Positions 26,508-41,355 of a stretch of DNA of 64,000 bases are shown in pieces. The position numbers and the translations under genes are program-made. The stretch's first letter is position 1; the number at the start of each line of letters is the position of its first letter. The stretch is from positions 34,948,906-35,012,905 of the forward strand of contig OY987264.1 in assembly GCA_963920665.1 (NCBI GenBank), in the 5' to 3' direction. The DNA comes from Straminergon stramineum (lineage: Eukaryota; Streptophyta; Bryopsida; Hypnales; Calliergonaceae). The notes beneath the pieces are model-generated. The model made no database searches and had not been told where the DNA came from. It saw nothing but the letters and a program-made list of their open reading frames with translations.

Positions 26508-29033
26508 TTTAAACTCTACATCTTGTGGAAGTGGTGTACTTGTGGAGAAGATGTACCCCTTTGAATTGCACCTCCACTTGTAAGTGTGATGGCATTGGGG
26601 TTTCATTTTGGCACTTTCTTAATCAAAATTGTACCACCTCTCACTCTCTCTTGTACACACAACAAAAACAACACCTCACCAATCCCTCCAATAAGAGCAA
26701 AGTGCAACAAAGTGTCCCTCCATTTGGACTTGACACATAAATGATTGTTCACACCATTCTAAAGTATGAATATGTGGGTGTTTCCCAACGTTGTGTAAAA
26801 TTCTATGTCATGTCCATAAACACAATAAGGAATGATGGTCCTTCTTTCACAAATTGTGTGACCACTTGCAAAATTGCAATCTCACAGGGAAGAAGGCACA
26901 AAGTAGAGGCATTTGTCACAAACCACAAGCCATTTTTTTGCCTTCACAAGCGCATATGTGCCATCTAGCCCAATAGTTGCATATACATATGTACCATAGA
27001 ATCTACTAAAGGCTTGTCCTTCCATATGCTATCCAAAGAATTGTACACATTGTATACAACAACCCACCTACAACGCATATGACCACCATAACTGCAATGA
27101 GAGAAAGCATTGGATCCAAATTTGTAAAATACAATCTTCACTTCACAACCCTAACTCTAAAACAATCCTTATCCAATCAAAATACAAAAAAATGTGGCCA
27201 CAAATTAAAGGACTCAATGGTCATTCTAGTGTTGACTTCATTCAATTTTTACTACATACTTTCACCTAAATTTGATCCAAATGTTTGAACTAATTAGCCC
27301 ACATTCAAGCAAAAATCATTGAAATAGTATGAGGGATGTGGGTATTGATTGAAATAATTTGACTGCTATACCTAATGGTCTAGTTGGAAAAAAAAATTCT
27401 TAAAATAGATGCAAAATTATCTATAATATGATCCCAAAACTTGTATCACTATGAGAAAATGGTGGTACTAAGTGCAATACACACGGTTACAAGTTGCATA
27501 ATCAAAGGTCAAAGATTTTAAAGAAAATTGATTGAAAAACATGTATGAAGGACTTACCTTAATTAAATACCTTTACCGCAAGCCATGGGATTGGAACTCC
27601 TTACCTAATGGTTGGTGGTGAGAAACCTTAGTGCTTGCTACATCTTACTTCATATGTGAAATCAAAGATCTTTTTGAAATTTATATGACATAATAAGGCG
27701 TCTTTTAGTACCTAGTGACCAAATAGGACAATTTTTTAGGACTATAATGACTGATTAGTATCGTGAACTTGACATATACTTATTGCATGCAACTAAATTG
27801 ACCTTTTTATAACATTAGGGGAGAGTTGAGGGCATAGAGAGATTGTTTCAGGCCTATTCCCTATGCTAGAAACAAGCCATTGCTATCCAAAAAAAATATT
27901 GAAAAGAAATTTAATTGAAAAAAAAATCATATTTTTTCTTTTAAAAACAATTTTAAAATATGAAATAAATATTATTATCTGATGTGGCAGTGTCATTGCC
28001 ACATTAGATTGCTACTATGGTGACGTTCCCCATTGTTTGGGAACTTGCAATTTTCTAGAGCATTGAAATCTCCTCTAATGCTAGTGGCCCCAAAGGATAA
28101 ATTTTTAGTAATTTAATAATGACCAATTAGCATTGAAGACTTGCAACATACTTATTATATGCAATCAACTTGACCATTTAGCGCTGAAAATAATATTTTA
28201 GTAATCCTTTACTAAATGTTGATCTTAAATCCACCATAGTTGGGGTAGTGTATGGAAAAAAGATGAATCTTTCTATTTTCAAGCATCTACCAAATCACAT
28301 TTACCAACTTCAACTAACTATTGTGCAGGGAATGCCAACCTTGACTACCACGTGCAATATTATACATGAGGGTAGTAGATTGCTAGAATACTTTACTTTC
28401 AAATGTTGAATGGTTTCATCAAGTTGAAAATCACATTTTAGAATTTCAACACTTTGGGCTATTAAATTTTCTAGTTTTACACTACCACATTTTCTCTTAT
28501 TTTCTTTAATGATTTGGTTTTGATTGCTATGCCTTTTCTTGGTTGGTTTGTCTTTTCAACTTGATGATACTCATTGAATTAAAAATTTAGAGTTTTACAT
28601 TTGAAAATGTTACTCTATGAAATTTCTTATAAACTTTTAAAATATTCCAAAAATTTAGGTAATATGGAAGAAAATTTTTTGCAATATTTTAGACATTTTA
28701 TTTGTAATATTTCAAAAACTTTAGACATTTCAAAAAATACATAATTTATGTTTGAATTCAATCCTCGTGTAGAGTAGTAGAGACATCAAGCACTAACATT
28801 TTTCCAATTTCTTGATTTCTGAACAATTTGCTTTATCTTTTTTACACTTAATTCTACTACATAACCCCCCAAGAAAAAATGTCCCATTCATTTTGCAGAA
28901 GGATCGTTTTCCATAAACCCTTCTTGGTGCGTGAAATCCATATTATTGATGATTACAGATTTTTCATTCATCGATCACATATTTCATCCATTTCTAGTTG
29001 GGCGTTTTTGTCGGACAATCTCCTCATTGTTGA
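26508..29033. other. AT-rich repeat-derived intergenic DNA, no gene seen (arm 2)
   Basis: Mirror image of 16911-19436. No gene. The same putative dispersed-repeat segment falls at about 27810-28070. Confidence 0.4.
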
Positions 29034-29099
29034 GAATTCTGAAAATAAACAGGCATTCCTCATCAGCCTTCCTCGTTAGCCTGTTTATTTTCAGAATTC
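29034..29099. repeat. Perfect 21-bp inverted repeat hairpin (arm 2)
   Basis: Mirror of the hairpin at 16845-16910, with the same 21-bp stem and 24-base loop. It ends about 760 bp upstream of the EH gene start codon. Confidence 0.85.
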
Positions 29100-29859
29100 C
29101 TTCTGCCCTCGGTGATTGCCCTATACTGAATGGCACAGTAAGTAGGCTTACCGTATTCCCCGAGATACATACTCGTAGGATACAATGATGAGGCTGCAGG
29201 CAGGCTCGCTGGCTGGCTTCCGTCTTCCGCGCCCTCGCGTCTTCAGTCGCATTCTCGCCAGGTCGACGTTTCTCGTGATTCGATGTCGTTGTCGTTGCCG
29301 CTGCTGCCGCGGAGTGATTGCGATGAGCGAGGAGGCACGAATTTCTCTCCCTCGCCCAGCCAATCGACCAGGTACGAAGCGTTCTTCGCCTTCAATTGCA
29401 TCGTCGCTTCGTCTGCTCCGGCACTCCCCTTCGCATTTTGTGGCGCAACATCCACACGGTGCAACTCCCTCGTTGTTGCTGTCGCCGTTGCTGTTTCTGT
29501 TGTTGCTGCCGCTGGTCGAGGGCGCTGGTGGACGGACGCTACCTTATTCGCGACTCTTTCCCGTTCTCATGTGCCATCGTGATCTTCCTCTCATCCCTCT
29601 TCTCACTCATCTCCGTCATCTCACGCACTTTCTAGGGTACCGGCAGCAATCGATCCGTCCGTGTTCCATCATGCCGTCCATCTCACTCTCTCCGTCGTTT
29701 CGTCCCCGCTAGGGTTTCCTTCTCCAACTCTGCCATTTCTGCGCGGTTTCGCCTCTGTGCTGGCCATGCGCTAGCGGCTTGCGCATCCGATTGCACTCAT
29801 CTCTGCCTCTTCCGTTCTCAGGTGGTAGCCGGCCAGTCGTTCCGCAGCAGTAGGCGGCC
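29100..29859 (+). promoter_or_regulatory. 5' UTR and promoter region of the EH gene (arm 2)
   Basis: Mirror of 16085-16844. The telo-box-like TAGGGTTT is at 29710-29717, 143 bp upstream of the ATG at 29860. I cannot place a TATA box with confidence. Confidence 0.45.
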
Positions 29860-32800
29860 ATGGCCAATGCGGAGGTGTTCGACTCCTTCTTCCGGCGAGC
29901 GGATCTGGACAAGGATGGCCGCATCAGCGGGCAGGAGGCGGTGGGGTTCTTCCAGGGCGCGGGACTTCCTCAGATGACGCTCGCCAAGGTCCGTCCCTTC
30001 CTTTCTCCCTTGCTCTGAGAATGCGTGTCGGATCGGCAGTTCCCTCGTGGATCTCCCTTGCAGGATCCGCGCACGATTGGTATGGTTGTGGTTGAGATGT
30101 TGACGGCAGTCGCATGGCTTCTTCCCGACACGAGGGAGATGGTCGTGGATCGGTCTAGGGTGTCGGAGGCCGGTGAAGCGCAATTGTTTGTTTTTAGGGC
30201 AGAGAGGTGGTTTAGGTTCCGACGAGGTTCGAATTGCGTGACACTGGCCAGAACTCTCCGGATTACGGGCTCTCGCATGATGTGTTGATGCGAGAGACCA
30301 GCTCGGTCTCTGACGAATTCTTTGACTCGAAGCTGTGGGCATTTCAACGGAGGTGGCTTAGGACTGGATTGCAGAGCCGAGGCTCGAACCGTCGTTGTGA
30401 GGAAGGATTCTTTGGACTTCAAAATCTGATTGCTCGTGCGAACGTAGACAGAACTGGCTTCTCGGGCCCTTCCGTGCTGATGGTTGAGCGTTTGCGATGG
30501 AAAGGATTGAGAGCCCTCCGGACATGGGCTAGTGCATGGACAGCTCTCTGGCAGTGCGGTCGGCATCGAGGAGCAATACGGCGGAGGGACGGATTTTCTT
30601 ACGACTCGGGGGGCTCCATTTGTTAGAAAGGTAGCTTTACAATCAGCAGGTGCACATTGCTGACAGGAGGGTTTTTTCAGGATCGGGCAGTCACCTTGTG
30701 AAACCGTGCTTGTGGAGCTGTGATGGATGTCCCGTTTCTGTTCGCGCATTGAGGGTCAGAGCCGTGGCGAGGAACCGCAGCTGTGTCAGGAGTGCGTGGT
30801 GTTGTTCATTTAGAGTTTCCAGGAGGGTCAGGTTGAGGCATTTTATTCTCTCTTGTGAAATTCGACGCTTCTTTGGTAGATTTTTCCGTCGACAGTACTT
30901 AGAGTAAGGGAGGGAGAACCCTGGAAACAAGGTTTGAGATGTCCGGATCGAAGCAGACTAGCCGTTTGGTAGGTACGCTGCACTTACTACGATGGCTCTT
31001 CCTTCTGGTGATGGTCCAGGCTTCACTGAAGAAGCTGACGTCTCCTCCTGGACTGGACGTGTCCTTTTCGGTATTTCCTGGATTGGTTTTGGACCTGTAG
31101 CTCTTCCTCAAGAGCAGCGAACGTGAGTCCCAGGTTCGGATTGATTGAGGGTTGGACGGGGACCCATTTCAGTGGATAGACGCAAGCGCTTGGCACCAGT
31201 GCCACATGGTCACGTGATTGTGGTCGGAGTCGGGTTGTGATGTCGTGGATTGTGTGGAACCTGACTGAGGTGTATGTGGGGTGCTTCAGATATGGCAATT
31301 CGCCGATCAGGGACGGACCGGTTTCTTGTCGCGAGTGGAGTTCTACAATGCGTTGAAGCTGGTGACGGTGGCCCAAACAGGGAGGGAGATCACTCCCGAG
31401 CTGGTTCGGGCGGCGTTGACGGGTCCCGCCGCGGCCCAGATCCCTCCCCCTCGAATCAACAGTCCTGCGGGGCAAGCTAGCGGAGGCAATGGAGCAGCTG
31501 CTGCGGCGCCGAGTTCGCAGGGGCCGGTTCCGGTGCCAAGTGCGGGTCCTCCACCGGCTCAGGGCGTGGCCGGCGTGCAGGGTAGCAACGGTGGTCTTAG
31601 CGCCAGGCCAGCGAGCGTGCAGGGCAACGGTTCAGCCGGTCCCCAGGGGGCGTACGACGGGGCTCCCGCGAAGCAGTTCTCCCCGCACACGAACAGTGCG
31701 CCCAGCGCCCCGATGGCCCAAGGCGGATACGGAGGTCCCGCGAAGCAGCTGGCTCCGCAGACGAACAGTCTGTCGGCGGGCGGTTCGGGAGTTCCGCAGC
31801 TGACGTCCCAGACGAGCAGCCTGTCGCGGTACCCTCCGTCCGCGGGTCAGGTCCAGGTGGCTCCCACGGGATTCTCCCAGCAGGGTTGGGCCAGGCCTCC
31901 TGCTGCAGGCTCCCAACCCGTGCGACCGTCCCTGGGGAGTTTATTTACCACGAACTCGTCCTGGCCGGCGAAGGAGTCGAATCCTCCTCCTCGGACAAGC
32001 CAAGAGCGTGGATCCAGTGGCGGGTCGACGGGCCCCAGCCCCGTGATGACGACCCCGAGCTCGGGTCAAACCAGGCCCGTGACGCCTGCTTCTGCAGCGT
32101 CGACGGCGAGCAATGCGAATGCGGGATCCGTCACGGCGACGACAGGCCAGGGACCGGCTCCGACCTCGACCTCGACGAATGAGAGGCCCGCGGAAGCAGG
32201 GTTCAATGGCGGGATGGACCTGTTCGGCGGCGGTTTCAAGGCCAGTGCTCCGAGTGGTGCGGTCAGCCGTGCGGCGGGATCCGTTTCGGGCGTGGACGTT
32301 CTCTCGGTGAGCCAAGCTCCGAAGGCCGCTTCCGAGCCACCTCCGGGCCAGTCCAAGCCGGGTGCCCCTGCCGCTGCTGCTGCCGCTGGGGCGAAGCAGC
32401 TGGACGAATCCTTGTTCAGCGGTCCTGCAGTTCCGTTCGTGCACACTCCGGCGCAAGCGGGTGGGAGAGGTCGTGATGGCGGTGCCATCCCTCCGGGTCG
32501 GGGTTCCTCTGGAAGTGGATCGATGGGCCTGGTGCCCGGATCCGGGGCGAGGTCGCAGGGCGGTCCTGTGATGGGGGCGTCGTGGCCCCAAATGTCTGGA
32601 AACGACGTGGAGAGGTACAGCCGAGTGTTCACGAAGGTGGACACGGACAAGGACGGGAAGATCACGGGGGAGCAAGCCCGTGAGCTTTTTCTGAGTTGGC
32701 AACTTCCGCGAGGTAGTGTGGATGGACATGTTGTGAGTGTTTTCGGCGTGAGGGGCATGTTGGTGCAGTCGGACATGGTCGGCTGGTGTGTTCTGATGGG

Positions 32801-35800
32801 CCATGGGTTGTGTGGTGGTTTCAGGTGTTTTGAAGCAAGTTTGGGATCTTTCGGACGAAGACCACGACAGCATGTTGTCTCTGCGCGAGTTTTGTACCGC
32901 ACTGTACTTCATGGAACGGTTCAGGGAAGGGCGGACTCTCCCATCCACAGCGCCTGCTGGCATCCACCCGGACCACTTGCAAGGGGCCCCGGGATCGGCG
33001 GTTCAGGGTCCGGGTGGGCAGAATCCTTCCGTTTGGCGACACATACCAGGTGTTGTGATCTGTGAAGCCTTCCTTGGTGGTGGCGTGCCGTGTCGTTGGG
33101 ATTTAGGAGCTTTGGTTGACCTTGTGAAGGATCGCGTTTGTCTGACATTGTGGCTTGCAATGGCGAGCAGGTGGTCCGCAGGCGGCGGTTGGTGTTCCGG
33201 CGACTGGACCTGCCGCGGTGGCCGCAGCGCCCCAGTTTCAACCGCTGCAGATGCCCGAAAGAGCCGTCCCTGCTCCGGGCGAGACTGGTCCTGGTGTGGC
33301 GGTGGAGGACGGTTACAAGTCGAAAGTCCCCGCGTTGGAGGATAATTTGGTGGATCAGCTTAGCCGCGACGAGCAAGAGATGCTAAAGACGAAGCACAAA
33401 GCTGCGGAAGAAGCAGACAAGAAGGTAGTGAGAGGTGGGCTGGGGGTCGGGGGGTTCGTAGAGCGTGCGAGGAGTTTGGGCTGGGAATTACGTGTTTTAT
33501 ACCTTGTGCGGTCGGTGGAGTTCACATTAGTGTTCGTGCGGTTTCTGAAGGATGACTGGTCGGCTGTGTGTCGGTCATTTGAGAATGTTTAGAGTCTGTG
33601 TGGTACTGGACGCGCGTTGACGTGCAGTGGGGTGTGGACGTTCGTGGGCGAGTGCTGGGGAATGAGGGCATGGGAGGGTTGGAGTTGTCATGACTGTGTG
33701 TGTGCTTTGCTTGGGACTGGACGATGTGATTCCTGCATTTGGTGACCCTTGGTTGGTCGTAGATTGGTGTGGTAGTGCGGTGGATGGTGTTTGGTTACGT
33801 TTCGTGCGGCACGTGCGGATTTGTTCCGAAAACGTTTTGTCATTTGCTTTGTTTTGTGGGGCCAGGTGTACGAGCTGGACAAGGAAATTCAGGATTACAA
33901 GGAGAAGATCGAGTTGTACCGAGCCAAGTTGCAAGAAATCGTGAGTAGTTGTTCGTTTAGTGATTGGATGATCTCTCGACGGTTTTGCCGATGCACGTGC
34001 TGAATTGTTCGGTCAAGACAGGTTGGGTGTGGTTGTGAGGTTGATGGTAAGGCGTCGTCGGTCTTGGATGGTTTTGTGGTGTTGGGGACTGATGTGGCGG
34101 AATGGGTCCGTGGTGGCAGATTTTGTTCAAGAGTCGGTGCGACAATCAGCTCGACGAGGTGAAGGAGAGGGTGGCTTCGGAAAGGAGGGAGGTTGGTGCA
34201 CGGAGCGCTCCATGTCTTTGGGTGATGAGATGCTTTGTGGTGCTCGGACGTCTGTATGGATGCGGTGGTGAGTGTCGCTATGCATTGAACGTGCCGAGAG
34301 GGGTTGGACACTTATTTGTCGATGTGGTTTTGTGTCTCAGATGGACACCCTGGGCAAGAAGTACGACCAGCGTTTCAAGGCAGCGGGTGAAGTGAGTTCG
34401 CGGTTGCAAGCTGAGGAGGCCGCGTTCCGAGATATTCAGGTTGGCTACCAGTTCGTATTTATCTTTGTATTTTTGTTCCTTTTTTCCTTTTTGCGCTTTT
34501 CTCCATTACGTAGTCTCCGTTTTTTCGGGAATGCCGATGGCTTGGGCGGGTGTATGTTCGAACTTCTTTTCTGCTTGAATTGGAGAGGGGGTGAGCTGAG
34601 TTTATTCTCGAGAGCTTGAGGACGGTTGCGCTGTCGATGAAATGTTTTTTTGTTCGTCGTGTTGCTTCAGAGTGTGTGTAATGAGCCAAACCGTGGATTG
34701 AATGAATGCGGATTGTTGGTGATTGTCTTTGGTAGTCAGGTGTGGTGGACTGTGGAGTGTGTGGTTGAGAAGAAGTCAGTGAAGCTGACGATGGATTGAG
34801 AATTTTGGAGGGTATTGACGTGCTGTCCGTTTGTGTTCCAGGAGAAGAAGATGGAGTTATATACTGCGATCGCGAAGCTCGATAAGGGCGGTGATGGCAA
34901 CGAATCCCTTGAGGTAGGTTCGGCCTGACGAAATGTTTTCCTCTTTGTAGTGAGTTCTGGCTTCCATCCGGGTACGCAGACGCGATCCTTCGGATGGACC
35001 TTGTCTTAGAAACCTTTGACCGATTCTGCACAAAAGAAGTGGGCTTCTGAGCGCGGAGAAGCCAGTGTGGTTCGAGTACAGGACTCTAGGACATGCTTTC
35101 AAATTCTGGATTCCGCCCTTGTGACACTTTGTTCCTGTGGGAATTTCAGAATCGTGCCAATCATCTTTCAGCCACCCTGGACGATTTGAAGAAGACTCTG
35201 TACGAGCGGGGCAGGGCTCTTGGGGTCAAGCCCAAGTCTGCAGTTCCCATCGAGGTGTCCACTGGTACGTTTCGTCGGCGAGCGTCGTTTTCCGCGGTTG
35301 CTATCATTGTGGGTGTGGTGACTATCATCTGTTGTTGTTCTTCCGATTTTCGTGGGCATGGATTGTTTTCAAGCTCTGTCGAGGTGTTTGAGTGGGTCGA
35401 TTGTGGGTTTTCCGCAGCGATATTTGGTGTTGTAACAAAGAAAGTGGTTTTGGCGGTTTGTGTTGTCAGGTTTCGAAGGCGTTCCCAACAACGCCATGGA
35501 ATGGGTGGAAGACTGGGATAAGTTCAATGACGAAGGTTCGTGGACTTGGGACTCCTTAAGTTTTAGAGGGTTTTGGGTAACTCAGTGGCACGTTTTTGTT
35601 GTTGTGGCTGTGAGTGGCCTCGACGAGGGTCCTGTGGCGCGTTGAGGTTCGGATGAAGCTCGTGGCGACAGGTTGAGGCTTTGTGAAGCTGCAATTGGCA
35701 TGGCGAAGATTGTGGTGTGGGCTGATTTGCGGTGGTCGTGAAGGTTTTCATGACGTTTGTACGGTGGAGTGTGGAATGTCCGTCCCTGATGGGTCGTGGA

Positions 35801-37919
35801 TTTGGCCGGGTGCAGGATTCACGAACGTCCGCGACATCATGGACGATTTGGGAGACGACGTTCCGACTTCGACCAAATCCGGATACTCTGCGCCTTGGGG
35901 CAACGGCGAGAGCCTGTTCGATGATGGCTTCGACTTCTCATCGGATCCGACTCTTCCGGGCGATCCTTTCCGAACGGAGCATGATGATGATTCCGACAAA
36001 GCTGGTACAGACCTGGGATCCGCAGGAGGAAGCGCCGACACGAAGAGAACCTTCGAGGATAGTGGCGACCCCGACATGTCGACGTCCGATTCTCGGCACA
36101 AAGACTATGCCTTCAACGCAAGTCTTCCGAGTGGGAGGTGAGTGGGACGCTTTGACGCTTCGACAGCGACGTTATGATGTTCGTTGTGGTTCGCAGAGAG
36201 GCACGATGGCTTTCGACTAAGCCTGAGAGTGATGCAGGTTCTCGGGTGGATTCGACTCGGAAGCTGACAGTGGTGGGGACGCGTTCCGTGGCGAAGCTAC
36301 TTTCGATTCTGTGAACGAAAGGTCCGGTCCTCGCGTTTCCTTCTCCGTTGGTTTTGTCTCGTCTCTGATCCGCCCAGCTTGGCCCGCTTCGTATGCCGCA
36401 GGAGTATGCGGGATCGGGGAAGCCTGTATCTTGACGATGTGGGAGTTGTGTGATTATGGTATTTTGAGTCGCATGGTGCGGTGTTTGGTCCTGGTGTGTA
36501 GAGTTTGACGATTTCGTGGCGGTGTTTATTGCAGCTTTGGGCAAGGACGGAGTACCTTCGATTCCAGGGATCCGTTCGGTGACAGCACATCCGCGTGGGG
36601 CTTTCACGACGAAGATTCGAACGCAGATTTCCGTGCTTCTTGGGGTCAGGCTGCGAACAGTGGTTTGAGCACTCAGGTACGACATTTTTGCGGCGCCGAT
36701 GCGGTGTCCTTTCCGCTGTCATTGATGGAGACGGTTGCAGCATCTTCAGCAGTCCTTGCGGAGAGCTGAGAGTTCTGAGGCTTTTGACATGCGTGAATAC
36801 TGTCATTTTATTATTTTGTCAAACTGCAGGCGTAAGCAGTTTGTGGATGCTTCGATGTGGAAGTGCGCTGTTCATGTTTGGGGACATCCATTCCGACTTG
36901 AGAGTTCCGTGCGTTTGAAATGATTTTTAATGCGAAGGTGTTTCAGCTGGTGCACGTGTATTTGGTTATGAAAGTGTGGCGTTTGGTTGCAGACGTCAAT
37001 GGAGCTATCTAGCGTGCGAGGGCAAACGCGGTTTGGAAGAGAACGAGGCTCTATCGCGGACTCTCTGGACATGGATGCGCTGAGAGTGTCCAGCCCCAGG
37101 GGAGCGCTGTTCGACGGATCGATTCGGATATCCAGTCCGGGGGGATTCGACAGCTCCATTAGGGAGTCGAGCCCAGGAGCCAGAGGATTTGGCGGGCTGG
37201 GGAGCCCCGGGTGGACCTTCGACAGGAATGGAAACGGTCACGACGATTACAAAAACGCGTTCGGGGCGTTCGATTCGCCCAAGTCGAATGCATTTGGATC
37301 CCCCAGGAATGCGTTCGGTTCTCCCCGGCACTCCTTTGGCTCTCCCAAGAACGCTTTCGGGTCTCCGCGAGATTCCAAGACTTCGTCGTTTTTCGGGAAC
37401 TCCAGTTTTGATGCGACCCCTTCCCTGTTCGGCGGCAGTCCAGGCGGTTCGAAGAGAGACGACCCATACCGAGATGGGGGCAGCTTCTTGCGATTCGATT
37501 CATTCGGTCCAGGAAGCTCTGCGACGCCGGCCAGAGGTCTAGGTTTGGCTTCTCCTGGAAATCTCTGTCGGTCTTTGAGGGATGCATTGGGTTGGGATCT
37601 GTATGAGGGAGCTGGAATGTTTGTCCGACTTGAATGGGAGCTGGTATACCGGTTTTGCTGTGAGATTGAAGTGCACTTCGTGAATGTTCCCGCTTGTTTT
37701 GACTCAGGTGGGAGCGGGGAGCTTAACGGACTTGGTCACAACGGAGAGAAATCGTTGCAAAGATTCGACTCGTCGAACAGCATGAAGCCGGACAGGGACC
37801 GCAGGCGTGGGTTCGGTTCGGACGACGATTCGGACCCTTTCGGACCATTCGGCAGCTCAGGACCGTTCAGTGCAGGAGCCCAAACAGCGAAGCAGAGCAA
37901 CGTGTGGAGTGCATTTTAG
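29860..37919 (+). CDS. EH-domain endocytic scaffold, AtEH/Pan1-like, arm 2 copy
   Basis: Second copy, on the plus strand. Exons: 29860-29988, 31290-32712, 32825-33049, 33171-33424, 33866-33940, 34120-34191, 34341-34439, 34842-34913, 35150-35264, 35470-35535, 35816-36137, 36238-36321, 36535-36676 and 36993-37919. Phases join cleanly throughout. Two donors are atypical (GTCCGT after exon 1, GTCCGG after exon 12) but give the only frame-consistent junctions. DPF motifs (GDPFRTEHD in exon 11, RDPFGD in exon 13, SDPFGPF near the end) are the kind bound by the AP-2 appendage. Exon 14 carries NAFGSP-type repeats at residues 1113-1152 and a possible 141-nt exitron at 37567-37707. In-cell role by family: plasma-membrane endocytic sites, possibly autophagy. 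Both arm copies look intact. Exon structure is inferred from splice sites and similarity to the plant family recalled from memory. Confidence 0.9.
37251..37370 (+). repeat. In-frame NAFGSP peptide repeat in EH exon 14
   Basis: Encodes successive units NAFGAFDSPK, SNAFGSPR, NAFGSPR, HSFGSPK and NAFGSPRD (residues about 1113-1152). Codon usage differs between units, so it is an old repeat and not a recent slippage event. The mirror lies at 8574-8693. Confidence 0.8.
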
Positions 37920-39338
37920 AGTGCGTCAGTCCTGGTGCGATGCCTTGCATCAGAGGACGTGCCTGATCCAGACTCTGGATATAATGGGGTTGCAGGGCCC
38001 CTCGATGAGTGTGGGTGCAAGGGTTAGTTTGTGTATTGGTGCGCAGATCTATGTAATTTTTGAGCTGGCGAAGAGCGATTGGGTCAGTTCGTGGGATGAG
38101 CGTTTTGTGATTACCTGGACCTCTACTCCCCCCGTTGGTGCCTCTCCAGATGCACATACATTTTGAGATATGTAGTAGTAGAGTAAATATAGAGCCGGCC
38201 CTCCATAGAGGTGACCTGATTTGTACTAGCACTTGCAGTAATAATGGCGGATTTTTGTGAGGAGTTGAAGCCTTCCATTCCACCTGGCTTGGAGTTCCTT
38301 ATCTACATTGCTACACCTTCTGTACTCTCCCTTGTGCATCGGCGTATGGTACTCTGGAGGGGCTCACCACATCTTTTTGAAGTGATTCGGCTTTTGCTAT
38401 ATCTCCGTGTTTCTCTGAGTGGATCACTTTATCTCAACGAACTACTGTCTAACCTCCTCCTTTGACAGCGTCATATTGCAGTCATCTTAAATTTGTGACA
38501 GTTCCTCCTAGATGTGAGATTCATCGATGGTAGTGCGGCAAGTGCGCAGGACATTCCAGAATTTTACGAAAGGGAGGTCCAGATTTGAGACGATTACTGA
38601 AATATACTGTTGCCCGTTTTATAGAGTTTTTCTTTACACTTCTTATATTCTGAGATTCCGGATGTGTTCAAATTCAAGTTCGGTGACAAAGTGGAGTAGG
38701 AATTCAAGGCTACCCTGCGCTTGGCCAAAAACGATCAGATTTATGGATCATGCACATAGGCAATTGGTATGCACTTGGCGAGGCCCAAAGCGTAAAGCGG
38801 CCCTATCTCTACAGCATCTGTAACCGCGCTTGAAAACATAACGCAATGCAGTCAAGCATACACGCAACTGACGGAAGTGACTGAATGAACTAATCATAGT
38901 TTAGAAAGAAGAAATCATGCCCAAACAGTAATCGGCTTGTAGCTTCTATTTTCAGGTCAAGCACGAAAATGTTCTGCAATTCGATGAGTTGGACTTCGGA
39001 AACAATGTTACTAAGTGGTACCCAGCAATGCACTGTACGAAGCTCGATGCAATGCATTTACTGCTCTATAATAATCGAAAGTTACTTGCAGCCAGGGACC
39101 AGCCCGAAGAAATAGGAATGCACCACAGAATTTCTGGTGCTCCTGTGAAGCAGAAGTAATGAAAACCAACAAAATCATCCCAGCTCCCACACGTACATGG
39201 CACTGGATCAAATCCCAGCGGTCGCTAAATGGTCATGCACTCTAGTCAAATTTGAGCCTAGGTTGCATGAAAATTCCACCTACAATCCTTCCAAGAAGGA
39301 AGGACTACGACTTTGAGACATGCTCCAGATCAAAAGAC
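37920..39338. other. Convergent 3' region between the EH gene and RPL11 (arm 2)
   Basis: Mirror of 6606-8024. Expected 3' UTRs. No other gene seen. Confidence 0.5.
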
Positions 39339-41085
<1,747 letters not shown>

Positions 41086-41355
41086 TGCGGCAGATTGCTC
41101 AGGCGACGTTGCCGAGCGGGAGACGAGCTGAAGACGAGAGAAAGGGCGTCAACGGATTAGGGTTCGTCTCCTTCACGGGCTTCCCATATTTGGATGAATG
41201 ATCGATCAGAAGGATGAATATCGTCCACTTATCAAACATTCATCTGAATTGGGAAAGCCTGTGAATTAGACGAACCCTAACCCGTTGACGCTCTTTCTCT
41301 CGGCTTCGGCTCGTCTCCTGCTCGGCAGCGATCCCAGGCACCCTCCGACTGCACC
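41086..41355. promoter_or_regulatory. Symmetric bidirectional promoter between RPL11 and RPL19 (arm 2)
   Basis: Mirror of 4589-4858. The inverted-repeat halves are about 41106-41205 and 41228-41332, with telo-boxes at 41157-41164 and 41273-41280. Confidence 0.75.
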
